A DNA stretch of 18,671 bases from Gallionella sp. (GCA_029850565.1 JARCRR010000068.1:1-18671); one strand, 5' to 3'; positions 7,088 to 14,894 are shown, counted from the stretch's first letter. Numbers and translations are program-made. Notes: generated from the letters alone by a model not told the origin.

Positions 7088-7115
7088 GCGCGCCACTCGC
7101 AATACTGAGAACATC

Positions 7116-8375
7116 ATGGAAGACATCAAGCAATACATGAAAGGGGTGGGACAGCAGGCACGTGCCGCTTCTCGCATCGTGGCGCAAGCCGATACGAATG
7201 CGAAGAACCACGCGCTGGAGAACATCGCGACCGCCATCCTGCTCAACACCAACAAACTCCTCGCCGAGAACGCGAAGGATGTCGCCTCCGCAAAATCCAA
7301 CGGGCTTGACGATGCTTCCATCGACCGCCTCACATTGACCGAAAAGACCATCAAGGGCATGGCGGAAGGCCTGCGCCAGATCGCGGCACTGGCCGACCCC
7401 ATCGGCGAGATCAGCGACATGAAGTACCGCCCTTCCGGCATCCAAGTCGGCAAGATGCGCGTACCCCTAGGTGTCATCGGCATCATCTACGAATCACGCC
7501 CGAACGTGACGGCGGATGCGGCAGGCCTGTGCCTGAAATCGGGAAATGCAGCCATCCTGCGCGGCGGCTCCGAAGCCATCCATTCCAATCAGGCCATCGC
7601 CGCCTGCGTGCATCGGGGACTGCGCGAAGTCGGCCTGCCTGAGACCGCGGTGCAGGTGGTGAACACCACCGACCGTGCCGCGGTGGGCGAACTCATCACC
7701 ATGAAAGAATATGTGGATGTGATCGTACCGCGCGGCGGCAAGAGCCTGATCGCGCGCATCTCGGATGAAGCCAAGGTGCCCGTCATCAAACATCTTGACG
7801 GTATCTGCCACGTGTATATCGACGACGAAGCCGATCTGGTGAAAGCCATCCGTATCGCCGACAACGCCAAGACCCACCGCTACGGCGTGTGCAACGCGAT
7901 GGAGACCTTGCTGGTGAACGCCAATGTCGCCGCCAAGGTGTTGCCCGAGCTGTGCGCTATCTACATCAGGAAGGGTGTGGAGCTGCGCGGCGATGACGCC
8001 TCGCGCAATCTTGTCGCGCAGATGAAGGTGGCGACTGAGGAAGATTGGCACACCGAATATCTCGCGCCCATCTTGAGCGTGCGCGTGGTGGCAAATGTCG
8101 ACGAGGCCATAGACCACATCAATACCTACAGCTCGCAGCACACCGACAGCATCGTCACCGAGAACTATACGAAGGCGATGCGCTTCCTGCGCGAGGTGGA
8201 TTCGGCCAGCGTGATGGTGAATGCTTCGACACGTTTCGCGGATGGATTCGAATATGGTCTGGGTGCGGAGATCGGCATCTCCACCGACAAGATCCACGCG
8301 CGTGGCCCTGTCGGACTGGAAGGATTGACGTCGCAGAAATATATTGTTTTAGGTAACGGACAGATTAGAGTTTAG
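7116..8375 (+). CDS. proA: Gamma-glutamyl phosphate reductase
   Basis: A cytoplasmic NADPH-dependent reductase of 419 residues in proline synthesis, turning glutamyl-5-phosphate into glutamate-5-semialdehyde. Family blocks seen are MRVPLGVIGIIYESRPNVT, CLKSGNAAILRGGSEA, VPRGGKSLI, VIKHLDGICHVYID and THRYGVCNAMETLLVN with the catalytic Cys259, then the closing GLGAEIGISTDKIHARGPVGLEGLTSQKY. I start it at the ATG at 7116 (MEDIKQYMKGVGQQAR), which matches the usual family N-terminus. The ATG ten codons upstream overlaps an extended -10 box. No proB lies nearby. A composite palindromic element begins 2 bases after the stop. Confidence 0.96.
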   Translation: MEDIKQYMKGVGQQARAASRIVAQADTNAKNHALENIATAILLNTNKLLAENAKDVASAKSNGLDDASIDRLTLTEKTIKGMAEGLRQIAALADPIGEISDMKYRPSGIQVGKMRVPLGVIGIIYESRPNVTADAAGLCLKSGNAAILRGGSEAIHSNQAIAACVHRGLREVGLPETAVQVVNTTDRAAVGELITMKEYVDVIVPRGGKSLIARISDEAKVPVIKHLDGICHVYIDDEADLVKAIRIADNAKTHRYGVCNAMETLLVNANVAAKVLPELCAIYIRKGVELRGDDASRNLVAQMKVATEEDWHTEYLAPILSVRVVANVDEAIDHINTYSSQHTDSIVTENYTKAMRFLREVDSASVMVNASTRFADGFEYGLGAEIGISTDKIHARGPVGLEGLTSQKYIVLGNGQIRV

Positions 8376-8377
8376 CC

Positions 8378-8490
8378 GTCATTCCGGCGAAAGCCGGAAT
8401 CCAGCGGCTTATTTCAAATAGCTTTAAGTTTTGTCTTCGCTGATGCGAAGGCTTGTTTTATGACTGGATTCCGGCCTTCGCCGGAATGAC
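8378..8490. repeat. Composite palindromic element with two GTCATTCCGGC units
   Basis: Two 27-base units, 8378-8404 and 8464-8490, are reverse complements with one mismatch, and each also folds on itself (ATTCCGGC around GAAA or CTTC). The 59 bases between them contain a third hairpin, CTTCGC TGAT GCGAAG (8435-8450). It fills the gap between the proA stop and the lpdA ribosome site. A related single unit occurs at 10272-10299. It looks like a dispersed non-coding palindrome or MITE-like element; no coding capacity is seen. Confidence 0.85.
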
Positions 8491-8508
8491 ATTGGAGAGA
8501 AAAATAGC

Positions 8509-10269
8509 ATGAGCCAAACCATCGAAATCAAAGTGCCGGACATCGGCGGATTCAAAGGCGTCGCCGTCATCGAAATATCAGTCAAAGCGGGCGATACCGT
8601 CGAGAAGGAGCAGGCGCTCATCTCGCTGGAGACCGACAAAGCGACGATGGAAGTGCCCTCCCCCGCCGCCGGTGTGGTGAAGGAACTCAAGATCAAGCTG
8701 GGTGACAAGGTATCTGAAGGGTCGGTCATCCTGCTGCTGGAAAGCAGTGCGGCAGCCCCTGCACCGGTTGCCAGCAAACCAGTTCCACAAGCAGCAGCGC
8801 CTGTTGCTATCCCCCTAGTCGCACCCACACCCGCCGCCAATGTCGCCAAGGGCGATATCCACGCCGAAGTGGTCGTACTCGGTGCCGGTCCCGGCGGATA
8901 CACTGCCGCCTTCCGCGCTGCCGACCTCGGCAAGCAAGTGATGTTGATCGAGAAGCACGCATCGCTGGGCGGAGTGTGCCTGAACGTGGGTTGCATCCCC
9001 TCCAAAGCGTTGCTGCACGTGGCCAAGGTCATCAATGAAGCGGAAGAGGTATCACACCACGGCGTGACTTTCGCCAAACCCAAGATCGATATCGACGCCA
9101 TCCGCACATGGAAAGAAAGCGTGATCGGCAAGCTCACCGGCGGCCTCGCCGGATTGGCGAAACAACGCAAAGTGCAAGTGGTGCGCGGCACCGCGAAGTT
9201 CACGTCGCCCAACAGCCTCGCGGTGCAGACCGCTGAAGGCGAAAAGATCGTCACGTTTGATAACGCCATCGTTGCGGCCGGTTCCAGCGTGGCGCGCATC
9301 CCGGGCTTCCCCTACGACGATGAACGCATCATCGACTCCACCGGCGCGTTGGCATTGAAGGATGTGCCGAAGCGCATGCTGGTCATCGGCGGCGGCATCA
9401 TCGGCCTGGAGATGGCCACAGTGTATGAAGCACTCGGCTCCAAGATTTCCGTGGTCGAATTGATGGATCAGATCATGCCCGGTGCAGACAAGGACATGAT
9501 CAAACCGCTGCATACACGCATCGCGAAACGCTACGAAGCCATCATGCTGAAGACCAAGGTCACCAAGATCGAAGCTCAGAAGAACGGTTTGAAAGTCACC
9601 TTTGAAGGCGAACAAGCTCCCGCCGAAGCGCAGGTGTACGACAAGGTGCTGATGGCCGTGGGCCGCCGTCCGAACAGTCGCGAGATCGCCGCCGAAGCGG
9701 CCGGACTCATCGTCAACGAGCGCGGCTTCATTCCCGTGGACAAACAGATGCGCACCAACGTGCCACACATCTTCGCCATCGGCGACATCGTGGGTGACCC
9801 GATGCTGGCGCACAAGGCGGTGCATGAAGGCAAGGTCGCGGCGGAGAACATCGCCGGACACAAAGCTTTCTTCGAGCCTCTGACCATCCCTTCCGTCGCC
9901 TACACCGATCCCGAGATCGCGTGGATGGGCCTGACCGAAACGCAAGCCAAGGCGCAGGGCATCGAATACGAGAAGGCCTCCTTCCCGTGGGCCGCTTCCG
10001 GCCGTGCGCTCTCCATCGCGCGCGAAGAGGGCGCGACCAAAGTGCTGCTCGATCCTAAGTCGCGTCGCATCCTCGGCATGGGCATCGTCGGCGTGAATGC
10101 GGGCGAACTGATCGCCGAAGGTGTGCTGGCGCTGGAGATGGGTGCCGACATGGAAGACATCGGCCTCACTATCCACCCGCACCCTACGCTGTCGGAGACG
10201 CTGTGTTTCGCCGCCGAGATGGCGGAAGGCACCATCACCGACCTGCTGCCACCAAAGAAAAAACACTAA
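8509..10269 (+). CDS. lpdA: Dihydrolipoamide dehydrogenase with N-terminal lipoyl domain
   Basis: The E3 subunit of 2-oxoacid dehydrogenase complexes, 586 residues, which reoxidises dihydrolipoamide with FAD and NAD+. Residues 1-80 form a lipoyl domain with the modified Lys44 in ETDKATMEVP. An Ala/Pro linker follows (about 81-113), then the flavoprotein: FAD motif GAGPGG (125-130), redox disulfide Cys157-Cys162 in GGVCLNVGC, NAD motif GGGIIGLE, and the catalytic His558 and Glu563 in HPHPTLSE. The fused lipoyl domain is known from pyruvate dehydrogenase E3 of betaproteobacteria and Neisseria. GGAGAG upstream of the ATG supports the start. No E1 or E2 gene adjoins it; proA is upstream and a YqaA-like gene downstream, which is unusual for an E3. 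Confidence 0.96.
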   Translation: MSQTIEIKVPDIGGFKGVAVIEISVKAGDTVEKEQALISLETDKATMEVPSPAAGVVKELKIKLGDKVSEGSVILLLESSAAAPAPVASKPVPQAAAPVAIPLVAPTPAANVAKGDIHAEVVVLGAGPGGYTAAFRAADLGKQVMLIEKHASLGGVCLNVGCIPSKALLHVAKVINEAEEVSHHGVTFAKPKIDIDAIRTWKESVIGKLTGGLAGLAKQRKVQVVRGTAKFTSPNSLAVQTAEGEKIVTFDNAIVAAGSSVARIPGFPYDDERIIDSTGALALKDVPKRMLVIGGGIIGLEMATVYEALGSKISVVELMDQIMPGADKDMIKPLHTRIAKRYEAIMLKTKVTKIEAQKNGLKVTFEGEQAPAEAQVYDKVLMAVGRRPNSREIAAEAAGLIVNERGFIPVDKQMRTNVPHIFAIGDIVGDPMLAHKAVHEGKVAAENIAGHKAFFEPLTIPSVAYTDPEIAWMGLTETQAKAQGIEYEKASFPWAASGRALSIAREEGATKVLLDPKSRRILGMGIVGVNAGELIAEGVLALEMGADMEDIGLTIHPHPTLSETLCFAAEMAEGTITDLLPPKKKH

Positions 10270-10271
10270 AC

Positions 10272-10299
10272 CGTCATTCCGGCCTTCGCCGGAATGACG
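10272..10299. repeat. Single GTCATTCCGGC palindrome
   Basis: A perfect 12-bp stem, CGTCATTCCGGC / GCCGGAATGACG, with loop CTTC, in the gap between lpdA and the YqaA-like gene. It has the same core as the paired units at 8378-8490. No T-run follows, so it may damp readthrough or stabilise the lpdA 3' end rather than terminate fully. Confidence 0.85.
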
Positions 10300-10306
10300 A
10301 AGCCCG

Positions 10307-10720
10307 ATGGACACTATCACCCAGTTCTTCAGCAGCGACCTCAGCCTGTGGGGGCTGTTCATGTCCAGCCTGCTCGGCGCGACCCTGCTGCCGGGCGGTT
10401 CCGAGCTGGTACTCATCGGCACATTGAAAGCGCAGCCCGAATTGTTCTGGCCAGCGCTGTTGGTCGGCACACTCGGCAACACCTTGGGCGGGATGATCTC
10501 GTTCGGCATGGGCTGGATGTTGCCGATGACACAACAACTCAAGCATGTCGAAAAAGTTCGCCGGCATGGATCGCCTGCACTGTTGCTCGCATGGCTGCCT
10601 TTTGTCGGGGATGCGGTTTGTGTGGCAGCGGGTTGGTTGCGCCTCAATCCGTGGAAGGCAGCGCTGTTCATGCTGCTCGGAAAGTTCGCCCGCTATTACA
10701 TCGTTGCAGTTGCGGTGTAA
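10307..10720 (+). CDS. yqaA: YqaA-type small membrane protein (DedA/SNARE-associated family)
   Basis: An integral membrane protein of 137 residues related to E. coli YqaA. Shared features are the N-terminal SSLLGATLLPGGSELVLIG, then VGTLGNTLGGMISF, and the diagnostic LLLAWLPFVGDAVCVAAGWLRL close to the end, followed by GKFARYYIVAVAV. Hydrophobic stretches at about 14-38, 48-68, 92-111 and 119-136 suggest three to four membrane segments. DedA-type proteins are linked to lipid-carrier or phospholipid flipping; the job of YqaA is not established. The ribosome site is weak (GAAG), and a palindrome sits just upstream. It probably follows lpdA transcription. Its stop abuts the stop of the convergent DUF4105 gene with no base between. 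Confidence 0.85.
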   Translation: MDTITQFFSSDLSLWGLFMSSLLGATLLPGGSELVLIGTLKAQPELFWPALLVGTLGNTLGGMISFGMGWMLPMTQQLKHVEKVRRHGSPALLLAWLPFVGDAVCVAAGWLRLNPWKAALFMLLGKFARYYIVAVAV

Positions 10721-12661
10721 TCAGAAATAATGGAAGTAAGCCATCTGCAGGTCAGCGTAATCATCCGCCATATCGCCACCGTTACTCGTCCATTGGCGTG
10801 ACGCATTGAGTCGGATGTTGTTCTGGTTGTCGATCACATCCCACGCGATACCGCCGGACACGCGATACAAACCGGAATTCTGATGATTGCCCAGCGCAGA
10901 CCAGAACGCGCCTGCACTCGCTTCCGCACGCCAGCTTCCTTCGGGCTGCCATAACCATCCAATGAGCGACCCCGCAGCCAAGCTCGATGCTCCGCTCCTC
11001 AAGCGTGTGATGCTATCGGCGATGACATACATCTGACTATGTTCGCTGATGCGATAACCCTCACCTGCTCCCAGTTCCACGCGAAACGCCGTTGGTGTCA
11101 AGCCATCGTTGCGCTGAATCTCACGCCGGATAGCGATGTTGGCTTTGATTGTGAGCGGTCGATACCAGACAGTGCGCACCGAGGGTAAAAAGACCTCGAA
11201 CAAGTCGAGCCGCTCGAAACGTATTTTCTTGTCGTTGAAGCGAAGATACAGATCGCCTATCTTGGAACTGACTCCCGGCGAAAAGCCCACATTCGGATCG
11301 AGTCCATCGTGATAGACCAAACGCGTGTTCAGTTGCCCGTAGCCAGCCCCATCCACATGCCCCATCACCAAGCCGACTCTCAAGGAATCATGTCCTTGGT
11401 CCGGGCTTTCACGCGGAGTAGGCGCGGGCAGATACGCGGCAGGCACATCTATCTTGCTGCGCACTCCGGCCAGCTTGAGTTGGAACTGGTTGATGGGTGC
11501 AGCCTCTTGCTCGGAATTCTTCTGGTTGCGCTCGTACTCCAAAACGCCCAGTGCCAGATCAAGGAATTGCGCCTGCTCCTGCGGATTCGCCCCGGGGATC
11601 GCATCAGGCACTTGCAGACTATGCGCGAGTGACACTGCTTGCTCGCGAACTTTGTCAGGTGCGCGCTCTATGTTGGAGATCAGCGTACTGTACTGCGAGG
11701 GACGGTAGCGTTTCTTGGTCACGACGCCGGCATCACGCAGGACTTTGACGGTATCCAACGGCGCTAGCCAAGGCTTAGCCGAAGCGATCAGATTCAGATC
11801 GGGGCGTCCCGCTTCCAGAGTAGCCAGCAAAATCAGGGCACAGTTATCGTCGGCAAAATAATAGTCGACATAGGTGAAGCTCTGCTCCCAGATGAAGGCG
11901 TGCATCTTGTCGATCTCTTCAGGGATGAAGTCGGTCTGGTATTCCCACAGGTCGCGATTCTCCAGATCGGCGTACTCGCGCACCTTCATGAAATAGGGGA
12001 TGGAGAGGAAATCACCCGGGAAGCCTCCCGTCAAACTCTGTAGAAGAAACAAAGGGCCGAAATCGCCCCTGTTATTCACGGTGTAACCTACGGTCGTATC
12101 GTTCAGCCGGTTGAATTCACCCGGCTTGGCGCTATCGAAGCGCATGAAGATATGACCGTACATCGAAGCCGGGCTATTGAGATAAATGGATGCGAAGATC
12201 ATCGAGACATGATCACGCGCCATGCCAGACTTCCAGCGTTCGAAACCCTCACAGCGCGGCGCCGGATAGTCGAATCCAAGTGCCTTCATATTGCGACTGA
12301 GATATTGATAGCGCGCCACCCAACGGCACAGCTTGGGTTGTCTGCTCTGCTCAGCCATGCCATCGTCATAGGCGGCACGGATGACCGCCTCTAGTTCGGC
12401 GCGTGGATCATGCTTGCCGTTCGCCGATAAAAAATAACTCGTGTCGTCCACACGACTTTTCATACCCCCCCATGAGGGATGGTATTGGTTGATCTTGTAC
12501 CACTCGGCACTTTGGGCGAGTTGCGCCCGCTCAGCCAGCCTCAACATGGTGTCGATGTTGGCACCCTGCTGAGCATCTATCTCTTGCGCGCTGCACATCG
12601 CAACGAACAGGCTCAAGGCCGCCGCTGACACTATAGAAATAATCGGGGAATAGATTCGCAT
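10721..12661 (-). CDS. DUF4105 (Lnb N-terminal-like) envelope protein
   Basis: A large secreted or envelope protein, 646 residues from the ATG at 12661; GGATGG nine bases upstream favours this over a TTG at 12670. A signal peptide covers about residues 1-25 (IISIVSAAALSLFVAMCSA), with no proper lipobox. The middle carries the DUF4105 core: His170 in SPASMYGHIFMRFD and Cys274 in YYFADDNCALIL, a His/Cys pair suggesting a papain-like or acyl-transferring active site. The DUF4105 family has been connected with Bacteroides Lnb lipoprotein N-acylation; whether that holds here is unknown. From about residue 420 to the end, alternating strands and a C-terminal AYFHYF suggest an outer-membrane barrel. 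The DUF3015 gene lies directly upstream behind a terminator. Confidence 0.72.
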   Translation of the reverse strand: MRIYSPIISIVSAAALSLFVAMCSAQEIDAQQGANIDTMLRLAERAQLAQSAEWYKINQYHPSWGGMKSRVDDTSYFLSANGKHDPRAELEAVIRAAYDDGMAEQSRQPKLCRWVARYQYLSRNMKALGFDYPAPRCEGFERWKSGMARDHVSMIFASIYLNSPASMYGHIFMRFDSAKPGEFNRLNDTTVGYTVNNRGDFGPLFLLQSLTGGFPGDFLSIPYFMKVREYADLENRDLWEYQTDFIPEEIDKMHAFIWEQSFTYVDYYFADDNCALILLATLEAGRPDLNLIASAKPWLAPLDTVKVLRDAGVVTKKRYRPSQYSTLISNIERAPDKVREQAVSLAHSLQVPDAIPGANPQEQAQFLDLALGVLEYERNQKNSEQEAAPINQFQLKLAGVRSKIDVPAAYLPAPTPRESPDQGHDSLRVGLVMGHVDGAGYGQLNTRLVYHDGLDPNVGFSPGVSSKIGDLYLRFNDKKIRFERLDLFEVFLPSVRTVWYRPLTIKANIAIRREIQRNDGLTPTAFRVELGAGEGYRISEHSQMYVIADSITRLRSGASSLAAGSLIGWLWQPEGSWRAEASAGAFWSALGNHQNSGLYRVSGGIAWDVIDNQNNIRLNASRQWTSNGGDMADDYADLQMAYFHYF

Positions 12662-12680
12662 GAGATTCAACCATCCAACA

Positions 12681-12709
12681 AAAAGCCGAGGCGATTAACC
12701 TCGGCTTTT
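12681..12709 (-). terminator. Rho-independent terminator after the DUF3015 gene
   Basis: On the minus strand an 11-bp perfect stem (AAAAGCCGAGG / CCTCGGCTTTT) with a 7-base loop ends in a run of five Ts. It begins 20 bases after the DUF3015 stop and ends 20 bases before the DUF4105 start, so only readthrough or an own promoter would express DUF4105. It is symmetrical enough to act on the plus strand too. Confidence 0.9.
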
Positions 12710-12728
12710 CTTGATACCGCAAGCCGTC

Positions 12729-13193
12729 TTAGGAAACGAATGCTTGCAGAGTCTGAGTCACTGCAGCTTGGATCTCGGCAGTGGTTGCACCGCTAAAGAT
12801 CGTAGCTTGGTTGGCCTTCAGCGCGCTGGTCGCGGCTGCACGGTCAGCTTCTTTCACACCGTACATGTCAACCAGAGCAGCCAGATGCTCACCTTGACCT
12901 TGTGCGGTCTCGACAGCCAGTTGTTGCTTGTTGAATTCGATGAAGGTCGCGATCTTGCCCTTGATGGAAGAGGATTCCGGGCAGTTGAGGATACCAAACG
13001 TCATGGAGACCGTGTTCGACAGATAGCCGTTGGTCGTTCCTGCCAACAGGTTGTAGACCAGACCGACCTTATCCTTGAAAATCATCGTACCCACACCGCA
13101 ACCAGCCGCATCTTGCGTAGTAGAAGCACTTGCACCCACTGCCGCAACAGACAAAGACAAAGCCAACAGCGTTTTCTTCATTGCATGTTTCAT
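12729..13193 (-). CDS. DUF3015 family secreted protein
   Basis: A protein of 154 residues with a signal peptide (MKHAMKKTLLALSLSVAAVGASA, likely cut after Ala23). The mature part begins with the family hallmark GCGVGTMIFKDK (Cys32), then LLAGTTNGYLSNTVSMTFGILNC (Cys71). Two cysteines in a periplasmic protein may form a disulfide. The C-terminal half is helical (EHLAALVDMYGV...AAVTQTLQAF). AAGGGGG upstream of the ATG is a very strong ribosome site, which with the efficient terminator suggests high expression. Function is unknown. It precedes the DUF4105 gene on the same strand, and I believe these families are often neighbours, hinting at a shared envelope role. Confidence 0.82.
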   Translation of the reverse strand: MKHAMKKTLLALSLSVAAVGASASTTQDAAGCGVGTMIFKDKVGLVYNLLAGTTNGYLSNTVSMTFGILNCPESSSIKGKIATFIEFNKQQLAVETAQGQGEHLAALVDMYGVKEADRAAATSALKANQATIFSGATTAEIQAAVTQTLQAFVS

Positions 13194-13205
13194 ATGATTT
13201 CCCCC

Positions 13206-13295
13206 TTAGAGAGTTGATGGACTACGAACATTGCCTTTCAAACGGCGATTCCATAGTAGCAAAGCGGCAATAGCAAAAGCAATGACAAAAAAGGC
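13206..13295 (-). pseudogene. Possible remnant encoding a membrane helix (no standard start)
   Basis: Read on the minus strand from after the TAG at about 13294 to the TAA at 13206, the frame encodes AFFVIAFAIAALLLWNRRLK and nine further residues. That is one hydrophobic helix followed by positive charges. There is no ATG, GTG or TTG at its head, and no ribosome site. It could be the tail of a decayed gene, a very small protein with a rare start, or chance. It lies between the aminopeptidase stop and the DUF3015 ribosome site. Confidence 0.2.
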
Positions 13296-13317
13296 CTATA
13301 TATTTTCCCACCACGAC

Positions 13318-14754
13318 CTAGTGAAAAGAGAGCATCCTCAAGCCCCAAGCCACGCCAAAACCATTCACCTCGGCACCTACCGCACCCAACCCGCCCTCGC
13401 AGCGGCTGGCCGAAAGATCCACATGTAGCCATGCTGTGTCGTGTTCGACGAAGCGCTTGAGGAAGCGCGTGGCAAGGATGTGATCGGCCTCGCCGTCCAA
13501 CGTGCATTGCTTGATATCGGCCACTTTGGAATCCAGCGCCGGTTCGTAGTCCTCGTCCTGTGGAAAGGCGCAAAGGCGTTCGCCCGTCTGTTTGCCTGCA
13601 CTCACCGCACGCTGTGCCAATTCATCCGTCGTGGCGAACACACCGCTGTAACGCGCACCCAGCGCCATCGCCATGCTGCCGGTGAGCGTGGCGAAATCGA
13701 TCATGAGATTCGGCTTTGCGCGTGAAGCCAGTGTGAGCGTATCGGCCAACACCATGCGGCCTTCGGCATCGGTGTGCATCACCTCGATATGCGTACCGTT
13801 CAATGCCTTCACAATGTCGTTCTGCTTGTAGGCTTTGGGGCTGATATGGTTCTGCGCCAGCGCCAACCAGCAGTCGATATTCACCGCCAGTTTCTGTTGC
13901 GTGGCCGCGAGCAAAATACCGAGCGACACCGCAGATCCGTTCATGTCTTCGTGCATGTTGTGCATGTAACGCGACGGCTTGAGGTTGTGGCCGCCGGTAT
14001 CGAAGCAGATACCCTTGCCCACCAGCGCGATGGTTTGTTTGGCCTTCGGATGTTGGTAGCTGAGATGCACGATGGCCGCATCTTCCGGATCGCTGCCCTG
14101 TGCTACCGCCACGAATGCCCCCGCGCCCATCTTGCGCAGCGCCTTCATGTCGAACTCTTCATGCTTCCACTTGTTCTCCTGTGCCAACTTCTTCACGCGC
14201 TGACGGTATGCGCCCGGCGTCAGCTCGTTCGGCGGCAACACGGTCAACTCACGGCATAGCAGATTGCCTGCGGCCTGCGCCTTCAGCGCATCGAACGCTT
14301 TCTTGTCATTGAAACCATAGAGGTCGATCTTCTGTAGCGCCTTACGTTCATCCTTTTTCTTATGCACGGGCAACAGTGCACCGTTCACCCATGCGCCATA
14401 CACCGCAAGCTCCGCTATACGCTGGCGTTGCGCGTCGGTGCCTGCCACCGAGATCGCAACTGCCTTGGGGTGCTCGTCCAGCAAGGGTTGCAGCGCCTTG
14501 CGCACCTGCGTCTGCAAGGCGAAAGTGTCTTTGTCAAAATCCAGCATCGCCCACACCACCAGTGTGCTGTTTGCGGCATTGGCAGAAACGGCAGACTTCG
14601 CCAGCTCGTCCGCTTTCATTTCGCGCCGCTTGAGCACCGCGATCAGTAGCTCAACGTGGGGCGCATCCTTGGACAGCACTTTGGATTTGGGTAACAGCAC
14701 CAGCAGGTGCGCGGCGCTTGGCAGGGTAGAGGAAAAATTCAGTTGGGCCAGCAT
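13318..14754 (-). CDS. Leucyl aminopeptidase family protein (peptidase M17)
   Basis: A cytoplasmic two-metal aminopeptidase of 478 residues which removes N-terminal residues during peptide turnover. The catalytic C-terminal domain shows LVGKGICFDTGGHNLKPS (metal-binding Lys and Asp plus the second catalytic Lys), MHNMHEDMNGSA (metal Asp), and HTDAEGRMVLADTL (metal Asp and Glu, catalytic Arg). The wording FDTGGHNLKP and EDMNGSA departs from the classical PepA FDSGGISLKP and YDMGGAA, so it belongs to a side branch of M17 rather than PepA itself. The frame is open to 14958, but I start at the ATG at 14754: a consensus TATAAT lies 36 bases upstream, so longer versions would begin before the transcript does. 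GAGAG is a modest ribosome site. Confidence 0.88.
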   Translation of the reverse strand: MLAQLNFSSTLPSAAHLLVLLPKSKVLSKDAPHVELLIAVLKRREMKADELAKSAVSANAANSTLVVWAMLDFDKDTFALQTQVRKALQPLLDEHPKAVAISVAGTDAQRQRIAELAVYGAWVNGALLPVHKKKDERKALQKIDLYGFNDKKAFDALKAQAAGNLLCRELTVLPPNELTPGAYRQRVKKLAQENKWKHEEFDMKALRKMGAGAFVAVAQGSDPEDAAIVHLSYQHPKAKQTIALVGKGICFDTGGHNLKPSRYMHNMHEDMNGSAVSLGILLAATQQKLAVNIDCWLALAQNHISPKAYKQNDIVKALNGTHIEVMHTDAEGRMVLADTLTLASRAKPNLMIDFATLTGSMAMALGARYSGVFATTDELAQRAVSAGKQTGERLCAFPQDEDYEPALDSKVADIKQCTLDGEADHILATRFLKRFVEHDTAWLHVDLSASRCEGGLGAVGAEVNGFGVAWGLRMLSFH

Positions 14755-14790
14755 CGTTGCGTCTCTCAATTGATCGAATACGGGGCCGCG

Positions 14791-14796
14791 ATTATA
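14791..14796 (-). promoter_or_regulatory. -10 box of the M17 aminopeptidase gene
   Basis: A perfect TATAAT on the minus strand, with transcription predicted from about 14784, leaving a leader of about 30 bases before the ATG at 14754. No recognisable -35 is found at the usual distance, so an activator or another contact may help. It supports the shorter start of the gene. Confidence 0.6.
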
Positions 14797-14894
14797 CGGA
14801 CATTCCACCCGGACGACCGTCGCCACGCCCGCACCCCTTTTGTGCGCAATCACCATTTGTGTGCATCCGGCAGCACCAGTATTGCGTGCCAAAT

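Noticed and set aside
7086..7115. Longer proA start at 7086
   Set aside because: That ATG overlaps the extended -10 box, and the family N-terminus matches the ATG at 7116.
7494..9299. Long minus-strand frames (7494-8297 and 8424-9299) opposite proA and lpdA
   Set aside because: Codon-bias shadows of strongly identified genes; no ribosome sites or domains, and one runs through the palindromic repeat.
9052..10671. A 539-residue minus-strand frame opposite lpdA and the YqaA-like gene
   Set aside because: It is antisense to two well-identified genes, rich in His/Gly/Arg as expected from the complement of GC-biased codons, and resembles no protein.
12580..12661. DUF4105 protein as a lipoprotein (Cys after VAM in the signal peptide)
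   Set aside because: VAMC does not fit a lipobox because Met stands where Gly, Ala or Ser is needed; cleavage after CSA by signal peptidase I is more likely.
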